From Ottelia alismoides (taxonomy: Eukaryota > Streptophyta > Magnoliopsida > Alismatales > Hydrocharitaceae), in NCBI GenBank assembly GCA_037367405.1, contig JAZKJV010011602.1, positions 1 through 64,000 on the forward strand: a DNA stretch of 64,000 bases, given 5' to 3'. The translations under genes and the position numbers were made by a program. Under the pieces are notes generated by a model. That model was not told the DNA's origin. It worked only from the letters and a program-made list of their open reading frames with translations, and ran no database searches. Below, piece by piece: positions 46,309-58,683 of the stretch (its first letter is position 1; the number at the start of each line of letters is the position of its first letter).

Positions 46309-48530
46309 ATGGACCGAGGATCTCATGACCCAACGACCATGGGTCATTATCTACCTCCACCATTCGTTAAACAAGTAACTCTCTTGGAGTTTGAAAGTCT
46401 CTTAGAAAATCAAGAGACTTTAGCCAATCAATTGGCTAGTCTATCAGTAAAAGGTGATGAAGAAGCATTGTTTAGTGCACATAAACGATGGAAGCTGAAG
46501 GAGCTGCATCAAAAAGACTCAACTCCTCAGTGGAAGCAACATTCTTATAGGAGTTTCAAGACATGGGGAGCTTCATATGGTCGATCACAAAGGCCAAACG
46601 ATTCTTTGCGGAAAAAATGGAGAATGCTTCAATTGCGAATGAAAGGGGCATTTTGCGTGAGTTGTAGAATCGAGAAAAAGACAACACAGAGCAATGCTGC
46701 AGTGACAAACTATCACATAAAAGATCTTAGTGAAGAAGATTGGGATGAGGAAGCATATACAATAACCATGTTGTACAATGATTTATTAGAAGATAATTGG
46801 GATAGGGAGGCTTCTATGGCAATCGAGAAAGAAGATGAATCCGTTTTTGTTGAAGCATCCTTTTGGTGGTTACCTAGGGAGATTGAACTTTCCAATTACG
46901 AGGAATTTGGAAAATCTGTTAGAAGAAAATGAAGGGGCAGCTTCAACCCACAGAAGATGTCCCTAAAGGAAAAGACAAAGAGGTGCTTAAGACCGTTGCG
47001 AAGACAATTAGTACTCAAGAAATGGACTTCATGAAGTAAATCTAGAAGAGTCTCAGCCTCTTCAAAATAAGATCAATGAAAAATTCAAGAATGCCACTTC
47101 TAGGATCTACCAAACTACATAAACCAAATCCCAAGTTTGTTGATACTATAGATATTGAAGATGAAGGGTTGCAGGAACCTATTACAAAGTGGAGTAATGC
47201 AATGGAAAAAGAAATAGAGGCATTGCATAATCAAACATGTGATCTTTCTCTTAAACCAGGTAACATAAAGCCTATATCTTACAAGTTGGGATGAGCATCG
47301 AGCCGGGTCGGGTCGGACCCAACCTAGCCCAGCATGAGCCCGGTTCCAATTTTCGGGCTTGTGAGCCGGGCCGAAGCTCGTTGAATTTTAAAAATTGTAG
47401 CCCAACCTTGAGCCCGGCCCACTAGTACATGGATCGAGCCAGGTCGGGTGGGCCTTCTATATTAAAAAAATTAAACGTGAATACAATACACATTTAATAT
47501 GCAAATAGACATATTGAATACGTACTTCTTCAAAACATGAACATAGTTGATGTATAAATAGCATATAATGATGGTAATTTAAAAAAGAAGATGCACTGTA
47601 TTATTAAAAATCAGAAATTACATATGGAAAAAATCACGGGCATATATATGGGTCTACACTCGTGCCTATACTTAGGCTAGCTCGTGGGCTTCGAGCACGG
47701 GCCCAAGCTTGCTCGAACCCGGCCCGAAAACTGGATCAGGCCAAAAATCAAGCCCAAGCTTGCCCATTTATCGTTCGAGCTCGGACCGGGCATGGGCTTT
47801 GTCTGGTCGGGCATCGGGCTGGGTCGGGTCGACCCAGGATGCTCCATCCCTACTTACAAGTTGGCTATCAAATGAAGACCACATCCAGATGGATATACCA
47901 AAAAGTTATGAAGCTCAAGAGTTCTCTAAACAATATAGTGAGGATCATGATGAAATATTCAGCCTGGTTGTGAAGATAAGTGCATTAAATCTTATGCTAG
48001 CCTCAATAGCTAGTAAAGCAAGGAAGGTGCATCAAATGAAAGAGAACAATGTTTTTCTTCATGGAGAACTTGATAGAGCTAATGCAGAAGATTCAAAGAT
48101 GAGAAGAACGGAGGGTATGTTTGCAAATTGAAAAAGACATCATATGCTTTGAAGCAAGCTTTGGATTTGACCTAGCATGCATATGAAAAGTCGATGCTTG
48201 AGAAGCTATTGTTGGCTTCCTTGAGAAGCCATCTCCAAAGTTGGCTTCTTTAAGAAGCCATCATTTGTTCTAGTGTACTCCATTGGCCTCTATAAATATG
48301 ATCCATGAGGTTGGAGTGTAATCAACCCAAGAGAAGGAACCAAGAGAAGAATCAAGAGAGTTAAAGAGCCACCAAGTATATTGGAGAGGAAACTATAGAG
48401 AGCTTGAGTGTTGTATAGTTAAAGAGTCTAAGTGAGTGAGTGAATGTGAAGTTGTGTATACTTTGGATGTCGTATTGTTAACCTATATTATTAGTGAGTC
48501 ATTATATTGTCCTTGCAGTCGGATTCCAAC
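46309..48530 (+). mobile_element. Degenerate Ty1/copia remnant with partial LTR
   Basis: Gag C-terminus at 46380-46500 (TLLEFESLLENQETLANQL, then EEALFSAHK). A decayed zinc knuckle lies near 46620-46660 (GECFNCE, stop, KGHFA). The RT start at 47160-47290 reads EPITKWSNAMEKEIEALHNQ. RT resumes after an insertion with FLHGELDR and, in a broken frame, SYALKQA (about 48050-48160). A segment starting TGTTGGCTTCC at 48210, with TATA-like CTCTATAAATATG near 48290 and ending near GATTCCAAC (48530), looks like the 3' LTR. Protease, integrase and RNase H are missing. Confidence 0.8.
47288..47852. mobile_element. TIR element inserted in the copia RT
   Basis: A direct repeat CTTACAAGTT (47278-47287 and 47853-47862) flanks a 565-bp segment. 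It starts GGGATGAGCATCGAGCCGGG; its right end, reversed, reads TAGGGATGGAGCATCCTGGG. It is dominated by GAGCCCGG and GGGTCGGGTCGG words. Duplication length (9-10 bp) suggests a Mutator-like element. Confidence 0.7.
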
Positions 48531-49009
48531 TCAAAGTGCCATCGGACGGCACCGCCTCCCAAGCCTTGTCGTAACACAACCGCCCTTTTTGGGTTGTGGG
48601 CTGCCGTTGCAGGAGGTCGCCATCCGCCGTGGTGCCCCTTCCACTACCACCAATTATGCAGGATCCCATCGTCACAGCGGCACATTTCTTGGACTAGAGT
48701 CATATTTCCAACCAACGACGTCTGTACATAGGAATTGAAGATTTCTTTCGGTGAATATTTAATCTTTCCAACTGGTGACAGATCCCTCTTTATTCTTTTC
48801 AAAGGTGAATGTTTCTTTCGGTTTGCAAAGGAATCGAAGACTGGGGACAGTACATGTGTTCAGATATCTATATTCCTAGCGGAAGATCCCAAAGCACTTC
48901 CCTGTAATAACATTAGATCATGATTTTAATGTTGGCACACGTTGATGTATTGCCTTCTGTTGTTCATCCAGTATATTAATCCAGTTTGCGATCACCAAAC
49001 TCTCAAAAT
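48531..49009. other. Non-genic stretch between copia remnant and kinase-like fragment
   Basis: GC-richer at 48530-48720, with an unassigned plus-strand frame. No domain recognised. Confidence 0.4.
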
Positions 49010-49275
49010 GGACCATTGTAAATGATGTTGTTGCGGGTGGGTTGCTGCTACTGATCCTGCTGCAGCTCGTGATTCCTAGTAATTAGTCGGTGGAGTTATC
49101 GACAGATAGGTATGGGGGATGGGCGCGGTGGTGGCAGAGACGGTCGCAAAATCGTCGACGTTGAAGGCGGAGATCGTGGGCCAGGATCGGGAGAAGAACA
49201 ATCTGCTGTAATTTGGGAACGACGGCGACCACAGCTTCGATCTGGAGGATCTGCTTCCTGCAACCGGCTTTATCG
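49010..49275 (+). pseudogene. Fragment resembling an LRR receptor-kinase transmembrane and juxtamembrane region
   Basis: The plus strand encodes a hydrophobic run (VVAGGLLLLILLQLVIPS, about 49025-49080) and, in a further frame at 49165-49250, EKNNLL, stop, then FGNDGDHSFDLEDLLPAT. LRR receptor kinases of the PRK/atypical class have a membrane helix followed by a juxtamembrane EKNKLVFFEG...FDLEDLLRASAEVLGKG, which this mirrors. No kinase follows: after LEDLLPA the frame runs about 45 more codons to a stop at about 49409, without kinase motifs. Confidence 0.45.
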
Positions 49276-49533
49276 AGCAAGAAGGTGAGGTCAATGGTAG
49301 AATTGCCGGGAGCATCAGTGAGGCCAAGAAAGACAATAAGGTTACTGATCTCGAGCACGGGAAAAGGAAGTTGATGGAAGAGGAAAGTGGAGAGGAGAGT
49401 CAATAGTGTAAGATTTAGATGTTGGCATGATTTAGGTGATAATTACGAAAAATACGTGGATTCATGGTATATAAATTTCCCTTTAAAAAATTTATATCAC
49501 TTGTTCCTTTATTAACTTTTGTAATATCGGTTA

Positions 49534-50806
49534 GGGATAATTACACCCATAACCCTGAGTAATTCCTCAATCTCAATCATAACCCTGCATAATCGTGAAT
49601 TACGCTCATGACCCTGAATAAGTGTGCCGTCTTACATCTATACCCTTCCGTTACTTTCTTCATTAACTTCCACATGATTGAGTTAATGTAACCAATGAAA
49701 GATCTAACGGTTGTGATTAATCTAAAAAAATCCCAGCAGAGAGTCAGCATACGTGGCATGATGTCTTGTTGCGGTTTTGCAAAGTGAGGGGGAACGGGAG
49801 TCGACCGAGGTGGGTGGTTGCAAGCGGGCTTACAGAGTTGCAGGGGGCGGTTGCAGAGTTGGTGGGGGGGGGGGGGGGGGGGGGAGGAGGAGCAAGAGCT
49901 GGGCGAGGGGGTCGGGTGGGGTGGGGGGTTTCTTCTTCCTGGAGTTGCTTGGGGGCGGGCGTGGGGGAGGGGGGTGGGTTCGCGCAGCGGGGATGGGGAA
50001 GGGGTGGGTTCGGGCATGGGGGGTGGGGTGGGGGGTGTTCTTCTAGGAGATGCTCGGGATTTTGGGGGTGGGGGTTGGGATGGTGGTCCTCCAGGAGCTG
50101 CTCGGGGCGGACATTGGGAGGCGGCCGGCGGGGGTGGGAGAGGGTGGTCTTCCACGAGCTACTCGGGGGGGGGGGGGGGGGGGGGATTCCAGGAGCTGCT
50201 CGAGCGGGCATGGGGAGGCCGCCGGCATGGGGAAGGGGTGGGTGGGTTCGAGCATGGGGAGGTGGACGGGGACGGGGGAGGGGGTGGCGGGGGAGGTTCT
50301 TCTTCCTGAAGCTGCTTGGGGGCGGGCGGTGGGTTCGGGCGTCAGGGTCTTCTTCCACGAGCTGCTGGGGGTGGCGGGGTTGGACCAGGGGATGCGGCGA
50401 CGGGAAGGGGGGTGTGGGGGTTGGTTCTGGAGGAGCTCAGGGGCAGGGTGCTTCGAGCAGTTCTGGCGGGGGGTTGCTCTGCTCGAGCGGAGGCACTGCT
50501 TGGGCGGGGCTCTCCATTAGGTGGAACTCGACGCTGCGGGAAAGGGAGGGGAGGAGATCCACGTATGGAAGGGGCCTGGAGGAAGGGGAGGGAGCATCAA
50601 TTTGTAAATATAAAATATTTTGAAGGGCAAATTTGTCCACAATTACATTTTTCCGTTGAAGTTAACGGAGATTGGAAATGGCACTTGACACAGGGTTATG
50701 CCATGTAAAGGTTAAGCATTACTCGGGGTTTCTCGTGTAATTCGCGATTATGCAGGGTTATGATTGAGATTGAGGAATTACTCAGGGTTATGGGTGTAAT
50801 TATCCC
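49534..50806. mobile_element. Mutator-like element of long-TIR family M2, copy D (1,273 bp)
   Basis: The best-preserved copy. The exact 9-bp duplication TATCGGTTA lies at 49525-49533 and 50807-50815. Left end GGGATAATTACACCCATAAC and the inverted right end are almost identical for about 75 bp, and similarity continues to about 130 bp. The interior, 49780-50580, is extremely G-rich on the plus strand, with G-runs up to about 22 (49862-49883) and another at 50165-50185. Overlapping Gly/Pro-rich open frames on all strands are compositional, not genes. Confidence 0.9.
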
Positions 50807-50815
50807 TATCGGTTA

Positions 50816-51985
50816 AATATCTTTTCCTTTTTTGTTATATCAATTGAGCCTTTACTTCTTACAAATTTCTCAATTCTACCCTTCCATTAAGGTAAAGCAG
50901 GGGCATAGTTAATATTACAAAAGGAAAGAACGGTAAATTTTATAAGAAGTTACTGAACTGATATTACAAAAATGAACGAATATAAATGATATTGCATAAG
51001 TTAAGAAGAGCAGAAGTGATAAAAAAAATCTTTTTTTTTGATATAGTAAATCGACGGGGAGTCTTCGATCACTTGATTGAGTCTATGATGATCCTCTTCA
51101 AAGATGATTTGATTAACTCAAGGATTGTCAAGTTAGTAGAGCCAAGTAATGGTAAGAATTAAGCGGTAAGATGAAGTTATTATCCATCGGTGTTGATGTA
51201 ATCATAAATTGTGAAGGAGTTAAAATGTAAGTAGAAAAATCCCCTGAATCGATTGAATCATACATTAATTGCGACGGAAACGAATATTGATCAACTATAT
51301 TAATTTTGAGTTGATGTTTTTTTTAAGATCTGATAACACCCTCCAAAAGTATATCATTCTAAGGTGAGATCTTGTACAGGAAGCGAATTCTTTGTTGCAG
51401 CCTATTCTACAATTGAATCGCATGTGTTCTCTTCTTTTGCAAAATCGATTCCAAAAATCTAACAATATGGACTGAATATATAATTAATGTTTCACATATA
51501 TACTAAATTTCGCTAAGATCCAGTGTTTTAGCTAAGTTGTATTAACTATCAATAAAAATTTCAATATTTAAAAAATTTAAAACCCGACGAAAAGGAAGCG
51601 AACCTTTGACCGTTAAGATGAAATAACTTTAAGAAATAGATTTTGACAAAGCTTATTAGGTATATAGAATAGAATATTAATCATAAATTCAATTTATACT
51701 GTTGAATTTTTGGAATTGATTCCTCGAAAAATATACCACAATAGACTATGACTTTGTAGTAGAATAGTCTATGGCAGAGTATCCACGCCCTTTCGTCTTT
51801 TGTTTCCATACTTGACATTTTTTCCCTCTTAGTCTTAGCAACCACATATCTTTTTATCACCATGGGACACTACGTTGTAATAGTCAGAAATATAAGCTGA
51901 CGCCCAAAAGTTTTAAACAATCGTGATCAAATGGCACAATTTTATTATAGCACTTTGTCTTTTAAAACTTGTATAAAAAATTACA
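50816..51985. other. AT-rich stretch; possible older M3-family element around copy D
   Basis: ATATCAATTGAGCC (50840) and GAAGTGATAAAAAAAATC (51030) on the right, with TATATCACTTGTTCC (49488) on the left, resemble M3 ends. Copy D may thus sit inside an older M3-like element. From 51040 to 51985 nothing is recognised. Confidence 0.35.
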
Positions 51986-53120
51986 GGGATATTTACATCC
52001 ATAACTCTGAGTAATTTCATAACTAACCTAGAAACCTTCGATGATCACAAATTACATACAAGACCTTAAGTAATGCTTAACTCTTACATCCATAACCCTG
52101 TGTTAACTTTCATCGGATTTCCCGTTAATTATAACAATATCCGTCAACCATTTTATATTTTATACCCATTAACTTTCAATTATTTACAAAAAAGGCCACC
52201 CCCTTCATCCTCCGAGCAACACCCCTCTCGTCCGACAACTTCCTCCTCCCCTTCATCCTCCAAGAAACACCCACCTCCGCCGACCACCTTCTTCGACCTC
52301 CCGTCGACCACTTTCTGGAATCTCCGGTGGAAGCCTCTCCTGCCACCCCTCCCTGCCGACAACCCCCCACCCAAAACCTTGCGCGCAAGCCTCAGTCAGA
52401 TATAAGCCCCCAGCTCCAGGTCGAGCTTATGACTCCCCTCCTACCCTAGGTCGGAGCTCCCACTCCCCGCCAGCCTGCAATCCCCAGGTCGAAGAGCACC
52501 CCTGCACGCAATCCACAGATCGAATCGAAGCCTGCACTTGCAAGCCCTCCCCCACCCCGTCGCACTGTCTTCGAAGCCTCCTCGTCCCCTGCACCTATAA
52601 GCCCGCCCCCATCCCCCAGCGCCCCCGCACCTATAAGCCCGCCCCTCTCCCCCCGCGTCGCTCGAAGCCTCCAAGCTCACCTGGATGACACCCCCCCCAT
52701 GCGTGCATGCAAGCCCGCCCCTCCCTGCGACACACTACCTCCTGTTTGGAAGCCCCTCCTCCCCCTTGCATCGGCACCTTCGTCAATGCATCCAATCTTG
52801 CCTGGAAAACTCACCCCCACCGGCTGCCACACCGTATCAGCCTCTCCCTGCAAGAGCTGTCCTCCCCAATCTGTCCTGAAAGCCTAGCAACATGCATGTT
52901 CTTTCTTTTTTTTCTTGTTAACTTTTGATTAATCCTAGCCATTAGATCGTATATCGATTTTAGATTAACTCACTCATATGGTTGAGTTAATGAAGAAAAC
53001 TAACAAAAGATTATGGGTGTAAAACGGAATATGTATTCTAGATTGTGAGTGTAATTCGTGGTTATAAAAGATTTCTTAAGTAATTACGAAATTACTCAAA
53101 ATTACGAATGTAAATATCCC
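51986..53120. mobile_element. Mutator-like element of long-TIR family M2, copy E (1,135 bp)
   Basis: Starts GGGATATTTACATCCATAAC and ends GTAAATATCCC. Flanks AAAATTACA (51977-51985) and AACATTATA (53121-53129) agree at seven of nine positions. The core at 52190-52880 is C-rich on the plus strand (CACCCCC, CCTCCTCC, AAGCCCGCCCC words). It shares a CTTCATCCTCCGAGCAAC-like piece with copy A, and near the right end a TTGAGTTAATGAAG word. Confidence 0.75.
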
Positions 53121-53490
53121 AACATTATAGCGAAGTTAGATTTCTTACCACTTTCGACACGCCACAAGTGTCGTCCCTGACATTTCATGGGCCCTAGGCA
53201 AAAGAGAAGAAAAGGGCCCCTCTAAAACTATTTTACTTTTCAAATTTGTAAATTTCTTATAAATAAAGTTCTTTAAATTTTACAAAGAGTTATTTATGTT
53301 TATGATCAACGAGCATCAACAATAATGGATTAAAATTATAAAAAATAACTTCCAGAAATAGACATCTATGGATATAATGCAACTCGATGAACGTAAATAC
53401 AAACAAAAGCTATGGACAATATCTAGCTAAAAAATGTATGGCATGTGTTTCTTTAAGTTAGGATTTTTGAGAAAGTTCAAGCACAGATGG

Positions 53491-53518
<28 letters not shown>
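53491..53518. repeat. (AT)n tract flanking a foldback element
   Basis: Dinucleotide run. A second run follows the element at 53904-53929. Confidence 0.9.
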
Positions 53519-53520
<2 letters not shown>

Positions 53521-53521
<1 letters not shown>

Positions 53522-53903
53522 GATAAGGAGTATGCACCTAGGTGCATGTAATTCTACATGCACCCGGGCTTATAACTCCCACATTTTTTCACTTTTCGAA
53601 AAATACCGCCATGTAAATTCATCTATATATCCCCCCTAAATGTCATTCCAATTTCATCAGAAACAGAGACCCCTACGTCCTCCATCCAGAACAGGTCGAT
53701 TACAACAATTCTAAGACCGTTAAAATGATGTGTTCTAGATGGAGGATGTAGGGGTCTCTGTTTCTGATGAAATTGGAATGGCATACAGGAGGGATATATA
53801 GATGAATATACATGGTGGTATTTTTCGGAAAAGTAAAAAATGTGGGAGTTATAAGTCCGGGTGCATGTAGAATTAATTGCACCTGGGTGCATACTCCCTA
53901 TCC
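53521..53903. mobile_element. Foldback MITE, family F1 copy 2, inserted in a TA microsatellite
   Basis: Left end GGATAAGGAGTATGCACC, right end (reversed) GGATAGGGAGTATGCACC. The arms pair through ACAGAGACCCCTACGTCCTCC to a loop near 53700. It is bracketed by (TA)n on both sides, which suggests a TA target. The inner arms match those of 38931-39300, although the outer ends differ. Confidence 0.8.
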
Positions 53904-53929
53904 TATATATATATATATATATATATATA

Positions 53930-54559
53930 TTGACTACAATAACAGATGGATATAGAAATAGTCATATCTGATCCGTATCCGATCTGTTTTCATCCCTAAT
54001 ATTTAAAATAAAAATAATAAAAGCTAACTATATATAGCCAATTTAAAGATGGACCCCCAAAATTGCGGGGTCGTGGGCCATTGCACCCCGAGACAAGGCT
54101 CAGGGACGGCCCTGGCCACAACATGCCTTCTCTCGCACTCTTCTCGCTAATTTATGGATCACCAGTAGAAACCATCAAATTCTAATTTTCTGACAACAAA
54201 TCACGTAAAGAGGTAGAATAAATCCGCCCAAACGAACCTCAGTTTTCAAGAAATGGCACTTATTTAATTATGACTATGATAGTAAGTTGACAGTTCAGAG
54301 GAAAGGTAATTTTTAAATTTACTTTGACCCTTTAACATCCTTTCCCTTTCAACCCGCGTCACAATTTTGACATTGACCACAAAGAACATTTTAAAATTGC
54401 AGAAACACCCTCCGACCAGTTAAAAATAAATAAAATTCCTCACCTCACCCCGCACGCCTCCAGAGCCACACCTAACACATCCACACGGAAGCGCCCTCAG
54501 TCCAATTCAGCCGTATCGAATTCACACCACCGCTATATCAAATTCCTGCAAAGATCCAT
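53930..54559. other. Upstream region of the SPRY gene
   Basis: 53940-53995 holds a stray transposon end (GATCTGTTTTCATCCC). Closer to the gene is an AT-rich promoter-like region; TATA candidates (AAATAAATAAA near 54426, CTATATCAA near 54534) cannot be chosen between. Confidence 0.35.
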
Positions 54560-56595
54560 ATGCGACTACCAATGGATGAGTGGGTCCAAATTCTCGCCGT
54601 CGCTCTACCCGTCTGCCTCCTCGTCGCTGCCGCTGTCGTCGCGTTCTTTCTTTTCATCAGAAAGCGGCGCCACCGGCCGGAGGCCATCGGCATCCCCTCC
54701 CTGCAGGACGGCATCGCGAAACTACGCGACATGTATTCGCCGTCCTGCGTCCGTCCCAGCCTCCGCTTCCACAGCCTCGACCACCGGCTACCTAGCGATG
54801 CGATCCGAAGACCGCACCAGGAACAGCCGGTGTTTTATTGGGAAGATCACCCGGCCCTCGTAGTCGAAGCTGCCGAAGGAGGGTGGTCGAAATTCGCGTT
54901 TGCCTCAGCCTCGTGGCCGCCGCCAGAGAAGGAGAAGCGGCGGCCCGAGGCCGAGATCGGATGGGAAAGGCCGCGGGGATCTTCGGAATTCATGCAGGCT
55001 GTGAGGCTTAATTCTGTTCGAAATAAGCACACACACAGTCATCATAACAAGAGTTCTGTCTATCAAGCTGAAAGAGTCGAGTCAAATCCAGATATGAATA
55101 TGATCGAATCCAATTTGAGCCGAATTCAACCTTCAAATGAACCGGCTCAGATCAATGCAACGGTGGCGGTGGACGGCAAGGCGGGACGGAAATTTTCTTA
55201 TCTCATGATGGACCTGCCGCTCCCTGGGCCAGTGACGGAAAGTACATCGTTCCCACGAGAAGCATATTTTGAAGTCACAGTTCTCTACATCGAGTCGCGG
55301 CGAAAGCGGGCGCGGTCGAGGAGGCGCGCGGTGGACCGGCTGAAGCTTATGTTTCCTGGAAACAGAGGCGACGATTTCCCCGACCCGTCGATCGATGTCG
55401 CGGTCTCTGGAGACGCGGCGGCGGATGAGGCGGAGGGGACGGTGGCGTTGGGATTGAGCAGAGGAGGATGCGAGGATAACAACGGCGTTCCGGGGACTTA
55501 TTCCGGTTCAATTGGCTTCTTCTCAGATGGCTCGGTTTTCCTTGATGGTATGCTTAATACTTTAATTTAATCGAAATTTATTATTTATCGGTTATTCTCT
55601 TTGGACAAGAAGTGCCAAATTATACGTTTTTTGTTGCCACACGTAACCAAGTTTTCGTTGACCATCTTAACTTGATCATGGTTTGGTTGGGGTTCGGGCA
55701 TGTGGTTTTGCTAAATTTGATATCATAGGGGGAGTGGGGTCTCTGTTGTACTGCTTTAAAGCAACACAGCCGCTCGATCACAAGCTCGATCACAAGCTCG
55801 AGCTTGATCTAGCGATTGTGATGCGTTACAGCACTGCAACACCACAGCGGACAATCCAAATGCTCGTAATGGACCGGACTAAGTACACAATGCCATCTAA
55901 GAATCGGTGTATTTGCTTTACTTGTGGATCATCCCTATCACACATAATTGATCTTAGTTGTCAAGTTTTAAATAACTATTCATGAATTAGATCCAATATT
56001 ATAATGTACCGAAGTATGAATTATTGTTAAAAACAACTTGATTTGGAATGTATATACAGGTTCCAAACTGATCCCCGAGTCAAGTAAGTTTCACTGGGGC
56101 ATCGCGAACAAAGTGATCGGGTGCGGGTTCAACCCGAAGAAGAAGAAAGTGATCTTCACTCTGGATTCTGAGCTCGTCCAAGCCGCCCATTGCAGCTCGG
56201 TCGCCTTCACCTGCCCCCTCTTCCCGACCCTTGCCTCTAACATCGACATCATGGTGCTTATCAACTTAGGCCAGAAGCCGTTTGCATACAAGCCAGCGAA
56301 TGCCTGGCGTTCGCCAAACCCTTGCCTCGTCCTCGGTGATGTTAGCATCACCGGGGACGAAGAAAGCGAAAACGATTTCAGTCAAGAGCTGTTCTCTATC
56401 GGGAAAGCAGATCCAAGATGGCGCGAGAAGGTAAATACCAAAAAACATATGATCAATGGTATTGCTAACGGTGAAAATCATGATAGAGAAGGCAGCAGCC
56501 ATAGCATGACGACGAGGCGGTTGCGCGATTCCGACAGTGTGGTCATAGACGTCGATGCGGAATCCGATCTCTTTGAGATTGAGTTCAGAAACTGA
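54560..56595 (+). CDS. SPRY-domain protein with N-terminal membrane anchor
   Basis: Two exons, 54560-55547 and 56060-56595, joined by a GT-AG intron of 512 bp at a codon split after its first base (GAT G/GT TCC); 507 residues. After a short start (MRLPMDEW), a membrane helix spans residues 11-33, followed by basic RKRRHR, as in a single-pass anchor. A polar linker follows. The SPRY domain runs roughly from residue 237 to 400 (FEVTVLYIE, TVALGLSRGG, YSGSIGFFSDGSVFLDGSK, WGIANKVIGCGFNPKKKKVI and DIMVLINLGQKPFAY), with the intron inside it. The C-terminus is charged. Plants have a small family of such TM-SPRY proteins of unclear role; SPRY domains bind protein partners. M at 54572 (MDEWVQ) is an alternative start. 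GC-rich exons contrast with AT-rich flanks. Confidence 0.9.
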
Positions 56596-58680
56596 GAAAA
56601 GAAGATTAGGAACTGGCAAGGGGACCGGGAATTATGTTTTTGGAGTATTAGTGTTACATGAAACAAAGTTTACAAAGATTTTTACTTTTTTTTGTAGTAT
56701 GCCATATGAATAAAATGTATATAATTGATTGATTTATTTATATATAGAGAAGAGGGAGTGCCATTTGTTTGCCAATGGATTCTATCAAAACTGTGATAAT
56801 GTCTGCAGTAGTAATAGATATGGTTTGAATTCTACATAGTCCTGTTACTCCATGCTAACAAAGTTGAGCGAAATCCGGATCTGCAATTCTTCGTGAGACA
56901 AAATTCAATCACGTGAAACTCACAACAGTTATAATATTTCACGATTATCGAACAAAAAACAAAATGGTGCGAATGGCAGAAGTTGTCCCAAAAGATGCTT
57001 TTATTTTAGACTTTTAGTTGATCGCGCGAAACTGACCTTTTTAGTTGTTCTCACTTTAGTAAATAACTTTACATCATTATTATTATAAGCATTAACTAAC
57101 TTTCATGTATCGATTCCACCCAATTACATACATGTGATTTACCAAGGGTTTTAGCTAAAATAAAAGAATAAAGATGTTGAATCATGGATTCATCATTTTA
57201 GCTCCCCTTATCTTGCTCATATTAAGAGATCAAGGTCCCCCAGTCCACCACCTCGACCTCCATCCCTGATCATTCCACCCAATTTTTGCGTAACCTAATG
57301 GTCAAAGATGATCGTATTTGAGCCCTGAGCTATTTGGTGCAGGTCTCAGCCTAGGAGGAAAGCGTTTCGAAACGAATCAGCTCTATTATTTATCTCCAGG
57401 CATACCAAGCGTTCTCGAGCTCCAGATCTTGTGTTAGCAAGAACCGGACTGATCTAAGGGCAATAACAGATTCGGATGACCTCTAGGAAATCACCGAGCA
57501 ATCTTCAAGCTCAATCCACCGACGAAGTTGTGAGAATCAACTGAGAGAAGGAGGCCACTCACCAAGTTCGTCCATGTTCTTCGTCATGATCAAGGACCGT
57601 CCGATCAAGAATGACACTCCAGTTTTGATCAGAGCCGACCGATCTCACCTCAGCCAGCCATTGATCTGGCCCCAAGATTTAATCAGAGGCATACATGTAT
57701 GTGTATATGTTATGATGATAATTGTTGGTTGATATGCATGTGAAGTATATATTATGTATGTGAATCACATTTGGTCTACTATGTGTTTGTTAGATTGGTC
57801 CAGTAAGTAGATTATAATTCAGGGTATTACCCGAATCGCACAAAACTTCATTCACACATGTGTGTCCTCCACGTTAGGTTAAGTGAGGCCCTGCACAACG
57901 GAAATATGTGCAACACATTTTAGGCATTGATGCCCATATCATTTGTTATATATATATATGTATATATATAATATTTTTCACAACTGTCAGGATCTTAGCT
58001 TTATAAACTAAGAAATGCTCCTTATGGTACGGTGCAACTCTTGATGTCTGTTTTGCAACTACATGGGTAGGGATATGATAGGTTAGGACAATATACTGAA
58101 TTGGCTCATCGAAATAAAATTTTCCTCGGTGTTGTTAAATTCGAGCGGTGTTGCGCGTTCGCATTGTTCAATATTTTATAAAATTCCTAAGATAATTAAA
58201 CAACCTAAAAAATACAATAAGAAAGAGAAAATAAATTGCAAACACTCGATCATAGGTAAACATGTATGTATGTATGTATGTATGTATGTGCTATGCATGT
58301 AAGTGTACAAGGTATATATGAGTATGCATATGAGTACAAATGTGGGCATGATAAGTAGAAGGCTAGGTAAGTGGGTATCAATCATTTTTTATATATGGGC
58401 ATGCATATGGTAAGAGGCTATATTTATGGGAATCCATGGTAGAATGTGGACAACCAATTATGATTTGAGGAATTTGGCTGGGTTTGTTAATATTGAGTAT
58501 GTATGGAGTTAAGCGTGTAGGAGGTATTTGTGCATGCATTTATGCAAGAGTGTGAGGAAGATGGGTATGCATATGAGTGTGTCGTAAATAATGGATGATG
58601 TAATCATGATCACATCTTAGATAAACAAAATCTTTTTATCTTAAGTGGATGCTAAGATAAAGTCTTTTTATCTTAAGATA
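56596..58680. other. Long intergenic stretch
   Basis: 3' flank of the SPRY gene, then DNA with no coding signature. A (TATG)n microsatellite is at about 58262-58290. Confidence 0.5.
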
Positions 58681-58683
58681 AAT

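Noticed and set aside
49577..50708. Several Pro- or Gly-rich open frames of 130-285 codons on both strands
   Set aside because: All lie in the G-rich core of M2 copy D; open in many frames at once because of base composition.
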